Source: Weissella muntiaci (GTDB taxonomy: Bacteria; Bacillota; Bacilli; Lactobacillales; Lactobacillaceae). Taken from it: a stretch of 64,000 nt of DNA. The notes below the pieces were generated by a model. The model saw only the letters and a list, made by a program, of their open reading frames with translations. It was not told where the DNA came from and made no database searches. Position numbers and translations under genes: made by a program. Position 1 is the stretch's first letter, and each line of letters begins with the position of its first letter. The stretch is from NCBI RefSeq assembly GCF_008107635.1, contig NZ_SDGZ01000003.1, positions 1-64,000 on the forward strand, given 5' to 3'. Positions 24,425 to 33,394 of the stretch are shown piece by piece.

Positions 24425-25645
24425 TTAGTTAAAAGTTGTTCGATACCATGTCACGAGAAAGTTAGTTTTTTGAACAGGTTTATCAGCATAGTAAGTTAAA
24501 CTAGGCTTTTGAGTTAGATAATCGTTTAAATCGTTAATGTCTAAAGTAACTGTTTGTTTAGCCAACAAGGTACTTGTTTGAATCGGTGCTTGTTGATTCT
24601 TGGTAGTTTGTTGGATTTTACTTGTGATTTTTGGAATGTGACCACTCACGCTATAAAAAATTGGCAGGGCTTTTTTGGCGGTAATATTAACCACCCCTTT
24701 TTTTGTTTGTGCGTTTAGAACAGTAATCGTTGATTTTGGTTTTAGATTAGTAACTTTGGTTAGTTGTGCAGTACTATCTAACATGGCTTCCGTATCACTG
24801 AAGTTTTTCTTCTCAGGAGCGTTCAGAGTCACCGTAATTACAGCACGTCCGTTGACATGCGCATAACCGACAAAATTTACACCATTGTTTTCAGTATGGC
24901 CGGTTTTCAATCCTTGTAGATTATATTTGGATACCCCAAGAAGCTCATCAGTGTTCGAGATTGTGGTCATGTTACCATCGATGCCTGGAAAGCTGGCCGT
25001 TTTTTGCTGAGTAATTGATAGGATATCTGGATAATCGAGCAGTAATTTCTGACTGATAATCGCAACCTCACGGGCAGATAATTTATTCTCGGCATCCCCA
25101 TCTTGGTTGGAGTCAAAAGCCGTTAAGTAGCTACCTTTAAGACCAGACGCTGAGACCCAGTGACTATCTTTAATCCCCCAACTATCCAGAAGCTGATTAG
25201 CCGTCTGATAGTATGCATTTTGGCTGCCGGCAACAAGCTCAGCTAAGGCCATTGCAGCTCCATTGGCCGAAGGTAATAAGGCCGCTGTTTCAAGTTCATG
25301 GACGGTATATGTCCGATCGGTTGATAAAGTTACATTTGCTACCGAAGCATCTTGACTGAAGCTAGCAATTTGAGCAGATACTTTGACGGGTTGGTCCGCA
25401 GTCAGCTTACCGTCCTTAATTGCTTGCTCGACCAAATAGATTACAATTAATTTTGAGATTGATGCAATTGGTAACCGTTCTTGATCGTTTTTACTAGCGA
25501 TAACTTGCCCTGTTTGAGCGTCAATAGTAATTCCAGCTTGGCTTTCGATTGTTGGCTGAAAAATAGCCGCGGATATCGCGGAACCTGAACTAAGCAATAA
25601 GAATCCAACTAAGCTGGTTATGAGTAGTTTAAGTGGTTTAAACAT
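24425..25645 (-). CDS. dacA: D-alanyl-D-alanine carboxypeptidase (S11, penicillin-binding protein)
   Basis: The 406-residue exported serine peptidase trims the terminal D-Ala of peptidoglycan stem peptides. A signal peptide covers ~1-27. The three active-site motifs are SxxK (Ser62-Ile-Ser-Lys65), SxN (Ser126-Ala-Asn128) and KTG (Lys247-Gly249). The C-terminal beta domain of the PBP5 type ends in a short amphipathic-looking stretch that may touch the membrane. GGAGGG precedes the ATG. The unit is monocistronic. Confidence 0.92.
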   Translation of the reverse strand: MFKPLKLLITSLVGFLLLSSGSAISAAIFQPTIESQAGITIDAQTGQVIASKNDQERLPIASISKLIVIYLVEQAIKDGKLTADQPVKVSAQIASFSQDASVANVTLSTDRTYTVHELETAALLPSANGAAMALAELVAGSQNAYYQTANQLLDSWGIKDSHWVSASGLKGSYLTAFDSNQDGDAENKLSAREVAIISQKLLLDYPDILSITQQKTASFPGIDGNMTTISNTDELLGVSKYNLQGLKTGHTENNGVNFVGYAHVNGRAVITVTLNAPEKKNFSDTEAMLDSTAQLTKVTNLKPKSTITVLNAQTKKGVVNITAKKALPIFYSVSGHIPKITSKIQQTTKNQQAPIQTSTLLAKQTVTLDINDLNDYLTQKPSLTYYADKPVQKTNFLVTWYRTTFN

Positions 25646-25744
25646 TGAATCAAACCCTCCGGAAATTTAACTTGTTAATTAATTGAAGCATAAAAGTAGT
25701 TAAAGATAAAGCTAGAATATTGTTAGCGATAGTCGCCTCTTTTA

Positions 25745-25753
25745 TGCTAGAAT
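25745..25753 (+). promoter_or_regulatory. Candidate extended -10 promoter element of the leader/ElaA operon
   Basis: TGCTAGAAT (extended -10 with TAGAAT) lies ~130 bp before the acetyltransferase start. No convincing -35 at 17 bp was found. It would start a transcript near 25760. Confidence 0.4.
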
Positions 25754-25798
25754 AGTTGTTAAACAATAACTGTGTAGCGTCCCCCGGGACATACGAAC

Positions 25799-25861
25799 AA
25801 GCAGAACTGAACATATTCCACTAGGGCACTCGTTGAGTGAGGAATGTGTTTGCTTCTGCTT
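25799..25861 (+). ncRNA. Structured leader with terminator-like hairpin of unknown class
   Basis: Nested stems AAGCAGAA/TTCTGCTT (25799-25806 / 25854-25861), AACATATTCC/GGAATGTGTT (25810-25819 / 25841-25850) and CACTC/GAGTG (25827-25831 / 25835-25839) form one long hairpin followed by TTTATTTTT, then GGAGG and the ATG at 25881. There is no upstream plus-strand gene to terminate, so this is an attenuator or a small RNA. I did not recognise a T-box, SAM, preQ1, fluoride or THF consensus. Confidence 0.6.
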
Positions 25862-25880
25862 TTATTTTTGGAGGTTAATT

Positions 25881-26327
25881 ATGGAATTTTCAACATACAT
25901 CAAAGGCACTGATGAACTGAGTATTGCAGAACTGCTTGAAATCTTTAAATTACGTGTGAGTGTCTTTGTTGTTGAGCAAAACTGCCCTTATCAAGAGATT
26001 GATGATCAAGATGACAACGCCCGACATGTCTTTTTGAAAGCTGATAACAAAATTGTTGCTTATGCTAGGATTATTGAACACATTGATGGGATCAATATTA
26101 GCTTTGGCCGTGTTCTAGTTGCCCCAAACTATCGTCAACATCATTTGGGACACGAATTAGTATCCGCAACCCTCGCAGAAATCGAGCGAAGCGCTCCAAA
26201 ACGGTCGATTAAAATAGCCGCCCAGAATTACCTTGAGAATTTCTATCAGGGATTTGGTTTTATTCCAGTTTCAGATGTTTATCTGGAGGATGATATCCCA
26301 CACCTCGATATGTTATTAACTAAGTGA
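25881..26327 (+). CDS. ElaA-like GNAT acetyltransferase
   Basis: The start is the ATG at 25881 with TTGGAGG upstream; the longer frame would run through the leader hairpin. The 148-residue product shows the ElaA signature (LRVSVFVVEQNCPYQEIDDQD, then AYARI, GRVLVAPNYRQHHLGHELV) with the acetyl-CoA-binding loop at the latter. The loop reads RQHHLG where most members have R/Q-x-x-G-x-G, so one glycine is missing. The substrate is unknown. It is first in a plus-strand run with a dipeptidase (58 bp) and a TMEM175-like channel. Confidence 0.85.
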   Translation: MEFSTYIKGTDELSIAELLEIFKLRVSVFVVEQNCPYQEIDDQDDNARHVFLKADNKIVAYARIIEHIDGINISFGRVLVAPNYRQHHLGHELVSATLAEIERSAPKRSIKIAAQNYLENFYQGFGFIPVSDVYLEDDIPHLDMLLTK

Positions 26328-26385
26328 TATTTCGTCGCCTTGGCGTTAAAATACAATATAGATACTTTGGATGGGAGTGATGCTA

Positions 26386-27795
26386 ATGTTTAATTTTGAG
26401 AAGTACTCGCGGGCCAAAAAGACCTGCACAACCTTTCTCGCTGGTAAAAATGCTACGTTGGACGGATCAACATTGATTGCCCGAAATGAAGATGGTGGTG
26501 AAGAACCCAACCCACAGATTTTCAAGGTAATTTTACCAGCCGCTCAACCGCGTCATTACCGGTCAGCAATTAATGGTTTTGAAATTGATTTACCAGAGCA
26601 TCCTTTGCGATACACATCGACGCCTGATGCAAATGATCAAGATGGAATTTGGGCCGCTGCTGGTATTAATAGTGAGAATGTTGCAATGACGGCGACAGAA
26701 ACCAGTACAACCAACGATCGTGTTTTGACTGCCGATCCTTTTGTATTAACTGGGATTGGTGAAGCGGATATCACAACTTTAGTGCTACCTTATATCCGGT
26801 CGGCGCGTGAAGGCGTCATACGTCTGGGTGAGCTATTAACAAATTTTGGAACTTATGAGTCGAATGGAATTGCCTTTTCTGATCGTGATGAGGTTTGGTA
26901 TCTAGAAACAATTGGTGGGCACCATTGGGCAGCAATCCGGATTCCAGATGATGCGTATGTGATTGCACCAAATCGTTTTAACATCGATCTTTTTGACCTG
27001 CATGCACCGGATACGTTGTCTTCAAGCGATTTAGAAGATTTTGTTAATATGAACAATTTGAATCCTGATCTAACTGCATTTAATTTACGCCATATCTTTG
27101 GAAGTGCCACAATTAAGGATACGCAATATAACAACCCACGTGCTTGGTTTGTTCAGAAATCCTTGAACGCAGAACCACCACTTGATCCGACCGATCAAGA
27201 TTTACCATTTATCAATTATGCTCAGCAGAAAATTTCTATTCAAGACGTCAAGTGGCTTTTGAGCTCACATTATCAAAATACAGTTTTTGATCCATACACA
27301 GATCACGATGAAGCTGGGTCACTTCGATCAATTGGCTTGAATCGTAATCAAGAAACTCATATCTTGCAAATTCGTTCTAACGTTCCAAGCGAATTAGCAG
27401 GAATCCACTGGTTGGCATTTGGACCGAATCCATTTAATGAGCTGGTCCCCTTTTACGCAAACGTGAATGATACTCCGACGGCTTATCAGACGACTTCTCC
27501 GGAATTTGACACCAACAGCATCTATTGGCTGGTAAGAATGATTGCCGTGATTGGGGATGCTGATTTCAAACGTTATCAACCTTTAATTGAGACATTTGCC
27601 GAGAAAAATCGCTTAGCAACATTAGCAATTCAAAAGGCCACAGACCAATACCGCGGTAATCAGTATGAACAACACCTCTTACAAGCAAATGCCGCAATGG
27701 CAGAAATTTATGAGACAAACACGCGTAGCTTGCTTGGTAAGCTGGTTAGACAGGCGTCAGCTAACATGACCCTGCGTTTCAGTTTGGATGATTAA
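26386..27795 (+). CDS. pepD: C69 family dipeptidase (PepD type)
   Basis: The start is taken at the third in-frame ATG (26386), because the earlier ones overlap the GGGAGTGA ribosome site. The 469-residue Ntn-type hydrolase has its nucleophile in [11 protein letters not shown] (Cys14) after a short propeptide; [12 protein letters not shown] follows, then the conserved [11 protein letters not shown] and [14 protein letters not shown] segments. These cytoplasmic enzymes of lactobacilli (PepDA) split a broad range of dipeptides to feed amino acid needs. It lies between the ElaA-like and TMEM175-like genes in the same direction. Confidence 0.92.
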   Translation: MFNFEKYSRAKKTCTTFLAGKNATLDGSTLIARNEDGGEEPNPQIFKVILPAAQPRHYRSAINGFEIDLPEHPLRYTSTPDANDQDGIWAAAGINSENVAMTATETSTTNDRVLTADPFVLTGIGEADITTLVLPYIRSAREGVIRLGELLTNFGTYESNGIAFSDRDEVWYLETIGGHHWAAIRIPDDAYVIAPNRFNIDLFDLHAPDTLSSSDLEDFVNMNNLNPDLTAFNLRHIFGSATIKDTQYNNPRAWFVQKSLNAEPPLDPTDQDLPFINYAQQKISIQDVKWLLSSHYQNTVFDPYTDHDEAGSLRSIGLNRNQETHILQIRSNVPSELAGIHWLAFGPNPFNELVPFYANVNDTPTAYQTTSPEFDTNSIYWLVRMIAVIGDADFKRYQPLIETFAEKNRLATLAIQKATDQYRGNQYEQHLLQANAAMAEIYETNTRSLLGKLVRQASANMTLRFSLDD

Positions 27796-27815
27796 GAAAG
27801 GATTACTTGAAAATT

Positions 27816-28397
27816 ATGTCGAAGAGTCGTTTAGAAGCGTTTAGCGATGGGATCTTCGCGATTATCATTACAATTATGGTGTTAGACATTCGAATTCCAC
27901 ATAGCGGGCATTGGCGAGCGCTATTGGAACCGGCTTTTTATCATCCGGTATTGGCATATAGTATTAGTTTTCTACTAGTTACATCATTTTGGGTCAGCCA
28001 TCACAGTATGTTATTGGATTTGAAGTTGGTTGATCGAACAGTGCTTTGGGTTAACATTCTGGCACTCTTTCCAATCTCGCTGTTACCAATTACAACTGAA
28101 TGGTTTGGTGAGTTTCCGAATGCCGTTGCACCAAGTATTGTTTACGGTATTGTATATATGCTGACAGTCCTGGCTTTATATTTATTGAGTTTAGTTATTG
28201 CTCAAAGGGTTGATCCGGTGGAACGAGCGATAATGCATCGCACAAATCGAGTGCGGTTGATCTTTCTAGCAGTAGGAACGTTGGGAATTGGCCTTGCCTT
28301 CTTGATTCCGTATATTATTGGTTTCGTAATTTTCGTTATCACGGTAACTTGGTTAATTTGGACCGTTAAGGTAACCAAATATCGTATGGACGACTAA
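27816..28397 (+). CDS. TMEM175-like (DUF1211) potassium channel family protein
   Basis: The 193-residue protein begins MSKSRLEAFSDGIFAIIITIMVLDI; the FSDG motif at the start of the first helix is the hallmark of the TMEM175 family, in which it lines the K+ pore. Six membrane segments are visible, as in bacterial single-repeat members that assemble as tetramers. The start could instead be a TTG at 27807, which is closer to AAAGGA; the ATG matches the usual family N-terminus. It lies 20 bp after the dipeptidase and is followed by a strong terminator. Confidence 0.88.
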   Translation: MSKSRLEAFSDGIFAIIITIMVLDIRIPHSGHWRALLEPAFYHPVLAYSISFLLVTSFWVSHHSMLLDLKLVDRTVLWVNILALFPISLLPITTEWFGEFPNAVAPSIVYGIVYMLTVLALYLLSLVIAQRVDPVERAIMHRTNRVRLIFLAVGTLGIGLAFLIPYIIGFVIFVITVTWLIWTVKVTKYRMDD

Positions 28398-28432
28398 AAA
28401 GCTCTCAAGATTTAAATTCTTGAGAGCTTTTT
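28396..28432. terminator. Bidirectional terminator
   Basis: A perfect 15-bp stem (28396-28410 / 28418-28432, loop TTTAAAT) has A/T runs. It separates convergent genes. Confidence 0.92.
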
Positions 28433-28439
28433 TAGGCCA

Positions 28440-29147
28440 TTAAAGTGTGGCGCTTGGTTGATTTGCATTGATAACATGCGCTGTGCTATCAATTGCAAAC
28501 TCCTGATCAACTAATTCTTTCAAACGAAGAATTGCTTTTTGTGCACGAGCCTTCTGTTCAGGATTGAGAGCTTCGATGACTAGTACAGCATCAGTTGTAT
28601 CATCAGTTAGCATTGTTCGCTGGGCCTCACGCCAATTGAAACAACGGCAAACAGCTCCGGTTTGATCATAATAGATTACTTCTCCTGGTAAAGCAGGCTC
28701 ATCCACCTCTGCACCCAGTGGTAAAAAGCCTTCACCACCTTGCGCAATCCCCAAATGAAGGTCACCATCAATTTTTTGAATATTCTCACCACCAGCCGGC
28801 AAGGCATATTCCAGCGAAATGCTATTATAAATATCAACCAAAGGATTAATGCTACCTAGCGGCTTACCTTGATCAATCCGCTTCATTAATGCTTCGATTG
28901 ATGAACGAGCCCCTTTTTTAGTTTTGAACTTGGTGTATGCCTCACGCCATTGGGCAACAACCGGATTTTGGCTAAAGACCTCTTCAGTCAAATATTCCTT
29001 TGCCTTGATTTGAGCATCCGCGAGTAGTTGCTCATACTTGCCTTCATCGTCATTAGCACGATTTTGAATATTGTTTAGAACTAAGATATTTATCTCAGCT
29101 TCTGGGAATAACTCCCAAAAACTCTCATCGACAGTAAAGTTTTGCAT
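28440..29147 (-). CDS. B3/B4 tRNA-binding domain protein
   Basis: The 235-residue stand-alone B3/B4 domain resembles the editing module of phenylalanyl-tRNA synthetase beta (SINPLVDIYNSISLEYALPAGGENIQKIDGDLHLGIAQGGEGFLPLG, ~99-143; then VCRCFNWREAQRTMLTDDT). Free-standing members are thought to clear mischarged or unusual aminoacyl-tRNAs, but function is not firmly established. It is the last gene of a marR-GNAT-B3/4 operon (15 bp gap to the GNAT gene). Confidence 0.85.
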   Translation of the reverse strand: MQNFTVDESFWELFPEAEINILVLNNIQNRANDDEGKYEQLLADAQIKAKEYLTEEVFSQNPVVAQWREAYTKFKTKKGARSSIEALMKRIDQGKPLGSINPLVDIYNSISLEYALPAGGENIQKIDGDLHLGIAQGGEGFLPLGAEVDEPALPGEVIYYDQTGAVCRCFNWREAQRTMLTDDTTDAVLVIEALNPEQKARAQKAILRLKELVDQEFAIDSTAHVINANQPSATL

Positions 29148-29162
29148 ATTTGTTCCCCTTTT

Positions 29163-29678
29163 TTATAGTTCAATTGCCATGATCAAATCGCGTTGTTGCG
29201 ACTCGCCTAAAGTAAAGACATGATCTGAAAGTTCATAATACCCTAGCTTCTTATAAAAAGCTAAGGCATCATCATTGTGCTCCCATACACCAAGCCAAAG
29301 CCTATTTAAATTCCACCGATGGGCTTGTTTGAATGCATATTCCATGAGTTGCCGTCCTAACCTGAGTCCTTTAAAAGCGACAAGGATATAGATCCGCTCA
29401 ACTTCCATATATGAATCCCCCATTGGCTCAGATTGTGCCTCGCCACGGTTCACTTTGAGATAACCAGCTAATTGATGATCATGGTAGATAAATACGAAAT
29501 GACTATCAGGATTAGCAAGCTCCGCCCTTAAACGAGCCACGCTATATTTTTCGGTATTATGCTGTTCAATATTGGTGGCGCTGTTAGTTTTGCCAAAGGT
29601 TTCAGTAAATGTGGTTGCGCTGAGTGCTTGTAAAGTTGTCACCATTGACTCATCAATTGACTTAATTTGATCCACCAT
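29163..29678 (-). CDS. GNAT family N-acetyltransferase
   Basis: The 171-residue protein has the GNAT fold: AGYLKVNRGEAQ strand, ERIYILVAFKGLRLGRQLMEYAFKQA (~94-119) with the acetyl-CoA loop, and a C-terminal LGVWEHNDDALAFYKKLGYYELSDHVF typical of small-molecule or protein acetyltransferases. The substrate is unknown. It lies 9 bp after the marR gene, so it is expected to be controlled by it. Confidence 0.88.
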   Translation of the reverse strand: MVDQIKSIDESMVTTLQALSATTFTETFGKTNSATNIEQHNTEKYSVARLRAELANPDSHFVFIYHDHQLAGYLKVNRGEAQSEPMGDSYMEVERIYILVAFKGLRLGRQLMEYAFKQAHRWNLNRLWLGVWEHNDDALAFYKKLGYYELSDHVFTLGESQQRDLIMAIEL

Positions 29679-29687
29679 GATCTACTC

Positions 29688-30140
29688 CTAATAGTTTCTC
29701 GAAATGCCTTTTTTAACTGCCAGCCAGTCTCGATTCACATTTTGATCCATTTTTTTAAGCAAAGCATTTAATGTCTTGACCTCATCATTTGAAAGTCCTG
29801 CCAGAGAAACTCTTGTTGAATATGCATTCTCTTTTAGGATAACGTTGGCGTGCTGTTCACCAACAGGTGTCACAAATAAATGTTTGATTTTTTGGTTTAT
29901 GGGGTCGGACTGCTTTGAAACGAGCCCTTGCTCAATTAATTTTTTAACAGCACGATTACTGGTTGTTCGATCCACAGCAATCAGCTCTGAAAGACGCTCT
30001 TGAATGATGCCAGGATGTTCCATAATTCGGACCAAGTATAAATATTGGCCCCGTGCAAGATTAAGTTCCTTGAATTCGACATTTGCGATCGAATCTAGGG
30101 CGCGACTAATCGTACCAATCAAACGTAAAGTATTTTCCAA
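29688..30140 (-). CDS. MarR family transcriptional regulator
   Basis: The 150-residue winged-helix protein contains the MarR core (ILQ-like IIQERLSELIAVDRTTSNRAVKKLIEQGLV, ~58-88, and the wing KQSDPINQKIKHLFVT). It probably starts at a TTG (30140) after an unusual ribosome site, AAGGGGGGGG, whose eight-G tract is slip-prone. It heads the operon with GNAT and B3/4 genes. A near-perfect MarR-type palindrome lies 44-65 bp upstream, consistent with autorepression. Confidence 0.9.
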   Translation of the reverse strand: MENTLRLIGTISRALDSIANVEFKELNLARGQYLYLVRIMEHPGIIQERLSELIAVDRTTSNRAVKKLIEQGLVSKQSDPINQKIKHLFVTPVGEQHANVILKENAYSTRVSLAGLSNDEVKTLNALLKKMDQNVNRDWLAVKKGISRNY

Positions 30141-30183
30141 AACGCCCCCCCCTTCAGCTTATGAATAATTCATTATTACACTT

Positions 30184-30205
30184 TAATGTTGTAATTGCAA
30201 CATTA
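30184..30205. promoter_or_regulatory. Candidate MarR operator (TAATGTTG-N6-CAACATTA)
   Basis: Perfect 8-bp arms at 30184-30191 and 30198-30205 surround TAATTG, giving the TTGnAATTnCAA core common in MarR-family operators. It sits between the marR start and the end of the next gene. Confidence 0.65.
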
Positions 30206-30207
30206 TA

Positions 30208-31032
30208 TTAGAGCTGTAATGTATTAATGATTGTGTCCAAAACACCATCATGATCATTATTAGCGTGTGCATGCGGGAAGCTATTCAATAAGAATTCATC
30301 GCCGTTGGGCATTACATAAGGATATTTTGCAAGATTCAGCATCTCTAAATCATTTAAGCCATCACCAAAAGTCATCAGCTGGCTTGCGGTGACCTGGTAA
30401 TGGTTCAGAAGAACTTCAAGGCCACTGGCTTTATTTGCTCCGGCCGGCATAATATCAACTGAACCATATCCTGATGTTGTGATGTGAAATTTGTCAGAGT
30501 AGTTAGTAGTCATTTCGCGCATTAAGGATTGAACATCTGCAAGCGGCAGAGCAAAAGTTAGCTTGATAATAGTCTCGTTATCAGGAATCTCATCAATTGT
30601 TTGAATGTGTTTTAAATTTGGGAAATACCAGAGACTATCCTCGTATAGATCGCCCTGGTTTTGTTGGGCTTTAAGCATGTATGAATCGTTTACGCCATTA
30701 TAAATTACACCAATTCGCCACTGATAATCTTTAGCGTCCAGGTATTTAGTTAAAAATCTCAGTTGAGCATGGTTGAAGTGGAACATATTCAGTAAAGTTT
30801 GTTCACGAGTGAAAACCTGCGCACCATTATTAATAACATAATCAAATCGGCCGACAAATGGCTCAAAGAAACTATCGACGCGTGGTTTATCGTTACCCGT
30901 TGCGATCACCATGTGCCGATTCTGTTCATCAAAACGCGTCAAAATATAGGCGAATTTTTCTTGATTAACCTGACGTTGACTATCAAAAAAGGTACCATCC
31001 AAATCAGTTGCAACAATCTTAACGTTTTCCAT
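30208..31032 (-). CDS. HAD-superfamily (Cof-type) phosphatase
   Basis: The 274-residue phosphatase has the DxD motif in ATDLDGTFFDS (~8-18), the second motif in IATGND (~43-48) and the metal-binding FGDGLNDLEML (~221-232). The large cap places it in the Cof/SupH IIB group, which dephosphorylates sugar phosphates, FMN-like or pyridoxal compounds with low specificity. It stands alone on the minus strand. Confidence 0.9.
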   Translation of the reverse strand: MENVKIVATDLDGTFFDSQRQVNQEKFAYILTRFDEQNRHMVIATGNDKPRVDSFFEPFVGRFDYVINNGAQVFTREQTLLNMFHFNHAQLRFLTKYLDAKDYQWRIGVIYNGVNDSYMLKAQQNQGDLYEDSLWYFPNLKHIQTIDEIPDNETIIKLTFALPLADVQSLMREMTTNYSDKFHITTSGYGSVDIMPAGANKASGLEVLLNHYQVTASQLMTFGDGLNDLEMLNLAKYPYVMPNGDEFLLNSFPHAHANNDHDGVLDTIINTLQL

Positions 31033-31188
31033 GAGCTACCTCGCTTTTTTGTGGGCTAGTATACCCCTATTATAACTACTGGCCTGGCAATTTGCATTAA
31101 AGGAATATATGCATTCTAAGTATAAATTGGTGCTATAATGATAGCGTTGAAAGGGCTTACAGATTATCGTTTTAGAAAGGAAAGTTTT

Positions 31189-31977
31189 ATGACCGCACAA
31201 CATGGTAAAGGATTGCCCGCTTGGGTTGATTTGGCTGTCGATGATATTGCAACTGCAAAAGAATTTTATGAGCAATTATTTGGCTGGCAAATTGAAAAGA
31301 TGGCAGATGATGAAACGTTCACCTATTACACCATCACCAATCAAGGTGCAAGTATTGGTGGTATGATGGGCAAGATGAACCCCTACCAACCAACCGCATG
31401 GCTGACTTACTTTGAAACTCCCGATATTGAACAAAGTATCGTTGATGTCAACAATGCAGGTGGTAAAACCTACCTACCGGCCACTGATATGCCAGGTGGG
31501 AAATTCACCTTTGCCTCAGGTTTGGCTGATGAACCATTTGGTCTTGTTGAAGGTACTGGAATGTTTACCGCCTTTGGTCGCAACTTAGCTGGTGATCTTT
31601 GCTGGTTCGAATTGGAAGTTGGCAAAAATTTTCCAATGGTGGCAAAGTTCTACGAAGATGTCTTTGAGAGTCGCCTGACAAAGGTTGCTGATGAAGATAC
31701 CTTCCGTTACTATACGTTTGGACCAGATGATCAGCGTCAGGTCGGTGGTTTCTATGATGCCTCACTTGAATTTCCAAGTTATCTGAATGGACAATCGCAG
31801 TGGGCAGTTACTTTTGTGGTCGAGGACGTTAATGAGTTTACAACACGGTTGACGGAACTTGGTGGCACGGTTGATTCGACTAGCTTTGATACACCTTATG
31901 GCGATTTTGCAATGGTTCACGATCCCCAAGGTGCATTCTTTGTGGCAATGCGCCCAGAACCTTCACAACCAGCATAA
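31189..31977 (+). CDS. VOC family protein with two glyoxalase-like domains
   Basis: The start is the ATG at 31189 after AGAAAGGAAAG; the upstream part of the frame has no site. The 262-residue product repeats a VOC (vicinal oxygen chelate) domain twice: WVDLAVDDIATAKEFYEQLFGWQ (~11-33) and CWFELEVGKNFPMVAKFYEDVF (~140-161), each with a following D-E-T/D-TF..YY pattern. This layout is typical of the CFP-30-like group of unknown substrate. A strong terminator follows. Confidence 0.88.
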   Translation: MTAQHGKGLPAWVDLAVDDIATAKEFYEQLFGWQIEKMADDETFTYYTITNQGASIGGMMGKMNPYQPTAWLTYFETPDIEQSIVDVNNAGGKTYLPATDMPGGKFTFASGLADEPFGLVEGTGMFTAFGRNLAGDLCWFELEVGKNFPMVAKFYEDVFESRLTKVADEDTFRYYTFGPDDQRQVGGFYDASLEFPSYLNGQSQWAVTFVVEDVNEFTTRLTELGGTVDSTSFDTPYGDFAMVHDPQGAFFVAMRPEPSQPA

Positions 31978-31980
31978 ACA

Positions 31981-32016
31981 AAAAAGCCTCGTAAGAGTTT
32001 ACTTACGAGGCTTTTT
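31981..32016. terminator. Bidirectional terminator
   Basis: A perfect 15-bp stem (31981-31995 / 32002-32016) has A/T runs between convergent genes (VOC and rbsU). Confidence 0.92.
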
Positions 32017-32027
32017 ATAGTTACGAT

Positions 32028-32942
32028 TTACTTCAAGAAAGCTGTAACTGAGGCAGAAATCACGATAGCAATCAAGCCAAGGGAGATAACAACCCATTCT
32101 TTTTTAGTCTTAAATGTACGCATTACGATAATCCCTGATACAGTTGCACCAACGATTGAAACTTGTGAAAGCACGAATCCAGTTGCTAGACCAAGCATTT
32201 CTGGCTGAGCTGAAACCAAGTATCCTAAGGCAGCCATGGCGAAGAAGAAACCTGAGAAGATTTGCTTATAAGTCGTTGATTGCGCAAAGATATTGTTGCG
32301 GTTCTTAAGTACTTCGTAAATTCCAAGAATCAAACCGAATGCTGCCATTCCGATTGCTTGTGGCAAGAACATGTGTAGTCCGTCAACCTTGCTACTAGTG
32401 TATTGTGGCAAGATTCCGTACAATGAGTAACCAACTTGAGCGATCAACAAGACAACAACAGCCTTGATCAATAGTTCGCGATTACCAGATGTTTTCTTTT
32501 CTTGGTAAGTCGTTAGGTAAGCACCGACCAAGATTACGATAACGGCGATTGCTCCGTAAAGCTTTGAAGTTGTTGAACTCCAGTTACCAAGCATGATAAC
32601 TCCCCAAAGCACGTTAGCAGTAATTTGGAAGGCAGTTGAAATTGGCATTGCCTTGGCTGAACCAAGTACGTTTCCATCAGCATCCTTCATTCCAAAGGCC
32701 GCGATTGTCAAAACGTTACCAAAAGCCCAGGCAGCTCCAGAAGCAAATGATAGCCAGAAGTCAGCACCACTTGGAATTGAATAACCGTTAATAAGTACCA
32801 AAACAATTGCAACAATTAATGTTCCCCAAGTAGCACCAAAGATTCCTTGTACTGGCTTACCGCCAAATACAGAAACAAGTGTTGGATAGGCACTCCATCC
32901 AATAATTGCTAGTGCTGCAAATAATAATCCCACAGTATTCAT
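32028..32942 (-). CDS. rbsU: Ribose uptake protein of the GRP family (RbsU-like)
   Basis: The 304-residue protein has ten hydrophobic segments in two homologous halves and the GRP transporter pattern (SAYPTLVSVFGGKPVQGIFGATWG, AWAFGNVLTIAAFG, STAFQITANVLWGVIMLGNW). Members move glucose or ribose by proton symport. As the last gene after rbsK and rbsD it is best called the ribose importer, as known for lactobacilli. The three-gene set covers uptake, pyranose-furanose conversion and phosphorylation. Confidence 0.92.
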   Translation of the reverse strand: MNTVGLLFAALAIIGWSAYPTLVSVFGGKPVQGIFGATWGTLIVAIVLVLINGYSIPSGADFWLSFASGAAWAFGNVLTIAAFGMKDADGNVLGSAKAMPISTAFQITANVLWGVIMLGNWSSTTSKLYGAIAVIVILVGAYLTTYQEKKTSGNRELLIKAVVVLLIAQVGYSLYGILPQYTSSKVDGLHMFLPQAIGMAAFGLILGIYEVLKNRNNIFAQSTTYKQIFSGFFFAMAALGYLVSAQPEMLGLATGFVLSQVSIVGATVSGIIVMRTFKTKKEWVVISLGLIAIVISASVTAFLK

Positions 32943-32958
32943 TTATATTTACCCTACT

Positions 32959-33381
32959 TTATTTGATTGCTTCCCCAACGAAATCAACATTTGATTCCAA
33001 GACAATATTTGAGAATGGTGTAATTTCACCAGTACGAACTGTGGCGATATTGTTATCATCGCGGCTCATAGCCTTCAATTCGTTGTGTGAAGTCCAAACG
33101 ATTTCAACGTCATCATCCAAAAGAGCTTCAATTGCAGCTAGTTGACTTGGATTCTCAGTCTTAATCTCTTCTGCTAGATAAACCTTTTGAACTTTCATTT
33201 CTGACAAAGTAGCTGCCAAAACATCAATGAACAAAGGCAACCCGCGAATTACAGAAAGATCAATCTTGCGACCGTCATCCTTAACTGGAAGACCTGAATC
33301 TCCAATCGTCAACCATTGTGTGTGACCGATTTCTGAGATTGCGTTAGATAGCTTGGTATTAAGCAAATTAGTTTTCCGCAT
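32959..33381 (-). CDS. rbsD: D-ribose pyranase
   Basis: The 140-residue RbsD converts beta-pyranose to beta-furanose ribose for the kinase. The catalytic His20 lies in SEIGHTQWLTIGDSGLPV, and a conserved FSNIVLESNVDF segment ends the protein. It lies 16 bp upstream of rbsU and 13 bp after rbsK, in one operon. Confidence 0.95.
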   Translation of the reverse strand: MRKTNLLNTKLSNAISEIGHTQWLTIGDSGLPVKDDGRKIDLSVIRGLPLFIDVLAATLSEMKVQKVYLAEEIKTENPSQLAAIEALLDDDVEIVWTSHNELKAMSRDDNNIATVRTGEITPFSNIVLESNVDFVGEAIK

Positions 33382-33394
33382 GATATATCACTCC

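Noticed and set aside
25833-25880. Longer start for the ElaA-like acetyltransferase
   Set aside because: It lies within the leader hairpin and has no ribosome site; the ATG at 25881 has GGAGG upstream.
25760-25881. T-box or other known riboswitch
   Set aside because: No T-box antiterminator consensus and no match to SAM, THF, fluoride or preQ1 patterns.
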